This document shows positions 6,673 through 10,331 of a DNA stretch of 10,331 nucleotides, piece after piece (the first letter of the stretch is position 1; each line of letters opens with the position of its first letter). The position numbers were made by a program, and so were the translations under genes. The notes under the pieces are model-generated. The model had not been told where the DNA came from, did no database searches, and saw only the letters and a program-made list of their open reading frames with translations. This stretch comes from JBAYJY01 sp041664945 (GTDB taxonomy: Bacteria > UBP15 > UBA6099). The stretch spans positions 1 to 10,331 of the forward strand of contig JBAYJY010000165.1 of the NCBI GenBank assembly GCA_041664945.1. Direction: 5' to 3'.

Positions 6673-7899
6673 ATGAACGCTAATCACTTGAAGAAAGCGC
6701 TCGAACTGCTCGCAAAAGCGGTAGGGCTTTTTGAAGAAGGAAACTACGCTGAAGCGATGGTATGTTTGAATCGCGCTGACAATCTCCAGGCGCCGCTCGA
6801 CCTGATCTACCGCTATCGCGCACGTATTTACGAGAAAACCAATGACGCCGCGAAGGCGGCCACGGATTATATGCTCGCCCGGAATTTCGCTGATTTTCAT
6901 GCTTTCGAATACAGAGTCCTGGCTGGAAAACAACTCGAAAATATTTTTCCTGACATGGCCTACAGCGAATACAGGGACGCGCTGACGATGCCGGTAAACG
7001 AAGACGAAGTGAAGGAATATTTGCGCAACAGCGCCTTGGCATATGAGAAGAAGGCGGAAGAGCATGCGAAAACAGTATTGAATGCCGCGGCTGTCTGGTT
7101 CAGGTCGCATGTTGGATTGTTGAAGGGACACGGGTTCTCGCTCGAAGGAAAGGACGTTCTCGAAATCGGCGGGAGCATTATTCCGATGCAATGCCTCCTG
7201 TATCTTTGCGCGGGAGCGAGAGCGACCGCCATAGATAAATTCCGTTCGCCGGACAACATAAACATCGTAGGGCCGGAAATGCAACTATTATGCTATCGCT
7301 ACATACTCGAGAACATGCACAATCCGGAGATATGCGGAGAAATGCCATGCGAGTTGCGAAGGTTGCTGCCCGAACAGGTGGTCGAGAAACAGGATGATAA
7401 GATCAAGTTGGTCGCGCCTGATCTGAATTTCTTTTACGAGGTTGACTCGGCAAGCGCTCCTTTTGAGGATTGTTCATTTGACCTGATAACCTCGTTAGTG
7501 ACGCTCGAACACGTCGGCGACCCGGATGGCGATCCGATGGACACGGTGCGCGAGATCGCGCGGTTGCTGCGTCCGGGAGGCTGGTCAGCTCATAATATCG
7601 GCTTGTCGGACCATAGGGACATTGAAAAAAAACCGTACGATTTCCTTCAATTGTCGGATCATGAATGGAAAACTTTTGATTGCGACCATAACCAGAGGGC
7701 AAACCGCTGGCGGGCAAGCCGCTGGCGCAACGCTTTCAAGGAAGTGGGTTTAGAGGAAATTCATGTTATCAATAATATTGAGAAATGGCCGCCCTTGTCT
7801 GATGAGCTTCTTGATTCTTTTCATCCGGACTTTAAATGTCTCGGCAGGGAAGACCTCGAAGTTCTCGATGTGACATTAATTCACCGCAAGCCTGAATAG
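6673..7899 (+). CDS. Methyltransferase with TPR-like N-terminal helical domain
   Basis: A 408-residue protein in two parts. Residues 3 to about 105 are helical and TPR-like: KKALELLAKAVGLFEEGNYA (7-26) and the following helix pairs with Ala and Tyr at TPR-type positions; residues 110-150 are a helical linker. Residues 158-405 are a class I methyltransferase: motif I VLEIGGSIIP (162-171), AIDKF (186-190), APFEDCSFDLITSLVTLEHV (262-281) and LLRPGGWSAHNIG (298-310). The insert between motif I and motif II (about 190-260) is long and contains NMHNPEICGEMPCELRRLL, typical in my memory of methyltransferases in surface-polysaccharide clusters. The ATG at 6673 has AAGGG 8-9 bases upstream. It lies 94 bases after the carbamoyltransferase gene with its own promoter and ends at a strong terminator. 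The substrate is unknown. The TPR part probably mediates protein contacts, which is inference. Confidence 0.85.
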   Translation: MNANHLKKALELLAKAVGLFEEGNYAEAMVCLNRADNLQAPLDLIYRYRARIYEKTNDAAKAATDYMLARNFADFHAFEYRVLAGKQLENIFPDMAYSEYRDALTMPVNEDEVKEYLRNSALAYEKKAEEHAKTVLNAAAVWFRSHVGLLKGHGFSLEGKDVLEIGGSIIPMQCLLYLCAGARATAIDKFRSPDNINIVGPEMQLLCYRYILENMHNPEICGEMPCELRRLLPEQVVEKQDDKIKLVAPDLNFFYEVDSASAPFEDCSFDLITSLVTLEHVGDPDGDPMDTVREIARLLRPGGWSAHNIGLSDHRDIEKKPYDFLQLSDHEWKTFDCDHNQRANRWRASRWRNAFKEVGLEEIHVINNIEKWPPLSDELLDSFHPDFKCLGREDLEVLDVTLIHRKPE

Positions 7900-7925
7900 C
7901 CCGGCAGGCGAAAATCCCCAAATAC

Positions 7926-7950
7926 AAAAAACCCCCGTTGCGGGGGTTTT
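7926..7950. terminator. Strong bidirectional Rho-independent terminator
   Basis: CCCCCG (7932-7937) and CGGGGG (7941-7946) pair around a TTG loop, and flanking A and T runs extend the stem. Read on the + strand the stem ends in TTTT; read on the - strand it is followed by six T. It sits between the convergent TPR-methyltransferase and phasin-like genes and can serve both. Confidence 0.93.
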
Positions 7951-8005
7951 ACATGAATGAAAAGCAAACCGTTCGCTTTGCTCCATAATCCTTGGAGAAA
8001 ACAGC

Positions 8006-8368
8006 TTATTTCTTTGTTGTCTGAGCCTTTTTCAGCGCGCGCTGCAGCTTTGAAATCTGGCCTTCGAGCTCCTCAATGTCCTCTTTTGTTACGAGGCCGA
8101 TCTCGGAGAAGACCTTGCTTGTGCGCTCTTTGATTTTTTCTGAGAACTTCTCGCGTTCCTCTTTGGACTTGTCGAGCCATTCGTCATAGCGCTCTTCGCC
8201 CATCTCTACCAGCTCGTCGAAGCGTTCCTGAATCGTTTTCTTTGTTTCTTCTTTTTCCTCTTCCGCTTCGATCTCGCGTCCTTCAACGAAATCCTGAATG
8301 AGGTCCTGCATCTTCGCGAGTATGCCTATCCCTGCGTAGCCGAATTTGTCCATTTCTAACGCTGCCAT
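8006..8368 (-). CDS. Phasin-like coiled-coil protein
   Basis: A 120-residue, highly charged protein that is almost wholly helical. It begins MAALEMDKFGYAGIGILAKM, continues in Glu/Lys-rich heptad-like helices (about 30-95) and ends with GLVTKEDIEELEGQISKLQR, a leucine-patterned C-terminal coiled coil. This arrangement is that of the small phasin / PhaF-PhaI-like proteins that coat polyhydroxyalkanoate granules and bind regulators; many homologues occur in bacteria where PHA has not been shown. The start is set at 8366-8368: AGAGAGG lies 8 bases upstream. An upstream GTG at 8425 is excluded because the predicted transcription start falls at about 8424. Expression is probably strong, given the promoter at 8431-8458. 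It converges on the TPR-methyltransferase gene and shares its terminator. No PHA synthase is visible in the window, so granule binding is only a guess. Confidence 0.75.
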   Translation of the reverse strand: MAALEMDKFGYAGIGILAKMQDLIQDFVEGREIEAEEEKEETKKTIQERFDELVEMGEERYDEWLDKSKEEREKFSEKIKERTSKVFSEIGLVTKEDIEELEGQISKLQRALKKAQTTKK

Positions 8369-8430
8369 TTTTTCTTCCTCTCTTTCCTTTTCGTTTATTC
8401 CCCGGCGATGTTTTGCTCGGGACACTAACT

Positions 8431-8458
8431 ATTATAAACGTAAAATGAATAATGTCAA
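8431..8458 (-). promoter_or_regulatory. Consensus sigma-70 promoter of the phasin-like gene
   Basis: On the - strand a perfect TTGACA (8453-8458) and a perfect TATAAT (8431-8436) are 16 bases apart. The leader to the chosen ATG is about 56 bases. It is the best promoter in the window by match to consensus. Confidence 0.75.
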
Positions 8459-8587
8459 TACATTAGGAAAATAATATTAATATTATTAAGCGCTCGATAA
8501 ATAACGTTGTTGTAACGCTGTTTTTTATAACGCTAATGTTTATAAATGGCGCATAGTTTAATATAATCAAAGGCGAAATTAATATAG

Positions 8588-8613
8588 TTAAGGCGTTATG
8601 CCTTGCGCCTTAA
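8588..8613. repeat. Inverted repeat / hairpin with alternative fold
   Basis: TTAAGGCG (8588-8595) and CGCCTTAA (8606-8613) are perfect inverted copies around a 10-base loop. Within it AAGGC (8590-8594) can instead pair with GCCTT (8600-8604), giving two mutually exclusive stems. No T-run follows on either strand, so it is not a simple terminator. Confidence 0.5.
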
Positions 8614-8735
8614 TGCTGTTTAGCGTGCGCTTGTTTATCATCGTTTTAACCTACGCCGCTGTTTACTATATATATCTTTAAATATGGTGTGCGAATATTT
8701 TGAGATATATGGCTTTGTAGTTTGGCGTTACGCCA

Positions 8736-8905
8736 CGTATTGTCGAATTGCTGGTTACCTTATTTCTTCTTGAGAGTCGTGCCTGTCATTCCCAATTATC
8801 TTAAAAAAATTACTCTACACGTGCCTGTCATTCATTGATATACTCAAAATCATTACGCTCTCTGCGTCTGTAATTCCGAACGAAGTGAGGAATCATCAAT
8901 TAGCA
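8736..8905 (+). repeat. Degenerate tandem array, period about 42-43 nt
   Basis: CGTGCCTGTCATTC occurs exactly at 8778-8791 and 8820-8833 (period 42). A third copy at 8864-8876 matches 10 of 13 bases (period 43), and a fainter one begins near 8736 and shares TTAxCTTA at the equivalent place. The unit interiors of copies one and two also share ATTAC and nearby bases. The third unit continues into ATTCC...GGAAT (8873-8893), a stem with internal G-A mismatches. It resembles, from memory, the TCATTCCGAxCGAAG-type repeats scattered through many environmental bacterial genomes. Confidence 0.45.
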
Positions 8906-9159
8906 TCGATATGGAAAGTTTTAAAAATATTTCTCGTTTCCTCGAAATAACAAAAGTAGGGCGCGAAACGACGCAAATTAGGAAATAAACGACACAAGTA
9001 GGAAGTGGAGCGATAAATATAGTAAAAAAGATGAATTAGTGTATGGACAAGTCTAAATACCCAATGCAACATGTATATTATCAATACTATCGTCCAACGC
9101 ATAAAGCCGTTATATTTCTTTTGCCCAATGCCCGATGCCGCCTTTCGTGTTCCAACTAA

Positions 9160-9188
9160 TTGAACAGCGGCGATTTTAGTCCTAAAAT
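9160..9188 (+). promoter_or_regulatory. Predicted gcvT promoter with overlapping palindrome
   Basis: TTGAAC (9160-9165, four of six) and TAAAAT (9183-9188, five of six) are exactly 17 bases apart. A perfect inverted repeat, ATTTTAG (9173-9179) and CTAAAAT (9182-9188) with a two-base centre, overlaps the -10 box and could be an operator. The predicted leader is only about 45 bases, too short for a glycine riboswitch. Confidence 0.45.
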
Positions 9189-9240
9189 ACCGTCTGGGCG
9201 CATTGGGGCGAAATCTGAGAAGATGAAAGGGTGAAGGGCA

Positions 9241-10331
9241 ATGACGCAAAAGACAGCTCTGTATGACGAGCACGTGAAACTCGGCGGGACGATTGTTGAT
9301 TTTGCCGGGTGGGAGCTTCCGGTTTACTATACGCGAGTGATCGAGGAGCACGAGGCGACGCGCGAGCGGGCCGGTCTGTACGACATCGGCCACATGGGCG
9401 AGTTTGAGCTTACCGGCGCCGGCGTTCTGGATTTTCTTCAGCATGTTCTTTCCCGCGAATTGAAGTCGATCGTTCCGGGATTTGCTATGTACTCCACAAT
9501 GCTGCATCCGACCGGCGGCACGGTGGACGATCTGTTTGTTTACTGCAAAGCCGCCGACTGTTTCATGATAGTGGTGAATGCGGCCAACACTGAGAAAGAT
9601 TTTGAGTGGATGAAAAGCCACGCCGCCGGTTACGATGTGAAGTTCGAGGACAAGAGCGGCATGACATCGAAGATAGACCTTCAGGGGCCGATGTCGAAGA
9701 AAATTATGGAGCGGTTGACGGCCGGAGCTGATTTGCCGGAGCGGTTCCATTTCAAAGAAGGCGAAGTGGCGGGCGTTAAGACGCTCATATCGCGAACCGG
9801 TTACACCGGCGAGGACGGATTCGAGCTATACTGCGACAATTCGGTCGCGCCGAAGCTCTGGAACGCGATTCTCGAGGAAGGCAAGCCGGAGGGAGTTGTT
9901 CCCTGCGGGCTCGGCGCGCGCGATTCGCTGCGCCTCGAGTGCTGCTACAGCCTTTACGGGCATGAATTGACGGATACAATCTCGCCGGTTGAGGCGGGTT
10001 TGGCATTCGTCGTCGCCAAGGAGAAGGATTACATAGGCGGCGATGTAGTTAAAGCGCAACAGAAGGAAGGCGCGCCCCGGAAGCTGATAGTGTTCGAGCT
10101 TGTGGAGCGCGGCATACCGCGCGAGCATTACGAGGTATCGAAGGACGGCGCGGTGATCGGCGAAGTGACGAGCGGCACCTATTCGCCGACGCTTAAGAAG
10201 GGCATCGGAATGGCGCTCGTTACGAAAGGCGCGGCCGCTGTCGGAGACACGATAACTGTAAGCATTAGAAACAAACCATATGAGGCAAAAGTTGTGAAAA
10301 GGCCGTTTATTTCTTTTCGGGGAGGCGAATG
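9241..10331 (+). CDS. gcvT: Aminomethyltransferase, glycine cleavage system T-protein (stop just beyond window)
   Basis: T-protein takes the aminomethyl group from lipoylated H-protein and, with tetrahydrofolate, releases ammonia and 5,10-methylene-THF. The 363 visible residues match a full-length T-protein. Motifs: DFAGWELPVYY (20-30), LYDIGHMGEFEL (47-58), GGTVDDLFVY (92-101) with the Asp corresponding to catalytic Asp101 of the E. coli protein, VVNAANTEKDFEWM (111-124), SRTGYTGEDGFELY (184-197), GLGARDSLRLE (223-233) and the C-terminal GTYSPTLKKGIGMALV. The ATG at 9241 is preceded by AAAGGG at 9 bases' spacing. The frame ends at 10330-10331 with TG, so a following A would make the stop TGA overlap the ATG at 10329-10331 as ATGA, with GGAGG just before. 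This suggests a translationally coupled next gene, commonly gcvH. No glycine riboswitch is seen upstream. Confidence 0.96.
   Translation, partial: MTQKTALYDEHVKLGGTIVDFAGWELPVYYTRVIEEHEATRERAGLYDIGHMGEFELTGAGVLDFLQHVLSRELKSIVPGFAMYSTMLHPTGGTVDDLFVYCKAADCFMIVVNAANTEKDFEWMKSHAAGYDVKFEDKSGMTSKIDLQGPMSKKIMERLTAGADLPERFHFKEGEVAGVKTLISRTGYTGEDGFELYCDNSVAPKLWNAILEEGKPEGVVPCGLGARDSLRLECCYSLYGHELTDTISPVEAGLAFVVAKEKDYIGGDVVKAQQKEGAPRKLIVFELVERGIPREHYEVSKDGAVIGEVTSGTYSPTLKKGIGMALVTKGAAAVGDTITVSIRNKPYEAKVVKRPFISFRGGE

Larger units (their letters stand above)
8459..9240. other. AT-rich intergenic region with palindromes, hairpin, tandem array and gcvT promoter
   Basis: No convincing gene lies here on either strand. 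The - strand frame that stays open from gcvT into this region codes for low-complexity, AT-driven sequence and has no ribosome site, so I leave it out. Contents from left to right: an 18-bp A/T-only palindrome AATAATATTAATATTATT (8470-8487); two TAACGCT copies 15 bases apart (8513, 8528); an 8-bp-stem hairpin (8588-8613); a small TGGCG-TTA-CGCCA stem (8723-8735); a degenerate tandem array (about 8736-8905); AT-rich sequence with short repeats such as AGTAGG and ACGAC near 8955-9005; and the gcvT promoter (9160-9188). Confidence 0.6.

Noticed and set aside
8369..8425. N-terminal extension of the phasin-like protein from a GTG
   Set aside because: The consensus promoter places transcription start at about the GTG itself, and a good ribosome site serves the ATG at 8368.
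8778..8893. Possible CRISPR array
   Set aside because: Repeats are only about 14 bases, diverge quickly, and the units are similar across the spacer parts as well, which fits a tandem repeat and not repeat-spacer structure; no cas genes are nearby.
9041..9240. Glycine riboswitch upstream of gcvT
   Set aside because: None of the conserved aptamer segments are recognisable, and the predicted leader is too short.
8896..9750. 284-codon open frame on the - strand from within gcvT into the AT-rich gap
   Set aside because: Half is antisense to the clear gcvT gene; the remainder is low-complexity hydrophobic sequence with no ribosome site.

Overview
The window is bacterial chromosomal DNA of middling GC content. 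Coding density is high except for one AT-rich gap of about 870 bases (8369-9240). Promoters are sigma-70 like, ribosome sites are Shine-Dalgarno type, and one Rho-independent terminator is very clear. The gene set (a Thermotoga-type AroF DAHP synthase, EPSP synthase, glycine-cleavage T-protein, a phasin-like protein, and NoeA-like and NodU/TobZ-like modification enzymes) fits an uncultured, probably Gram-negative lineage with a large genome. I cannot name the phylum from the sequence.

Layout. The window opens inside aroA (EPSP synthase, + strand, 5' end missing). Next, on the - strand, come a 462-residue NoeA-like methyltransferase and a 68-residue acidic protein. A divergent promoter pair then leads to a 253-residue class I methyltransferase (+). 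aroF (DAHP synthase) follows on the - strand. Two + strand genes come next, each with its own promoter: a carbamoyltransferase with a TTG start, and a 408-residue protein with a TPR-like N-terminus and a methyltransferase C-terminus. A strong bidirectional terminator separates the latter from a convergent phasin-like gene (-), which has a near-perfect consensus promoter. The AT-rich gap holds palindromes, a hairpin and a degenerate tandem array of 42-43 nt period. gcvT (+) runs to the window edge, with its stop probably overlapping the next start as ATGA.

How the genes fit together. aroA and aroF are the sixth and first steps of the shikimate pathway, here on opposite strands and separated by accessory genes. 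gcvT belongs to glycine/one-carbon metabolism and probably starts a gcv operon. Between these housekeeping genes sit three unrelated SAM methyltransferases and one O-carbamoyltransferase. These are tailoring enzymes that usually decorate a sugar, lipid or natural product. No glycosyltransferase, polymerase or synthase for a scaffold is present here, so the substrate is unknown. Two of the tailoring genes share an exact 12-base promoter element, which hints at co-regulation.

Most notable points: a kinase-like Asp-x4-Asn-x11-Asp signature in the N-terminal half of the NoeA-like methyltransferase; the small acidic protein with an LGYL tail; the twin promoter element; the tandem array in the large gap; and a palindrome overlapping the predicted gcvT -10 box.
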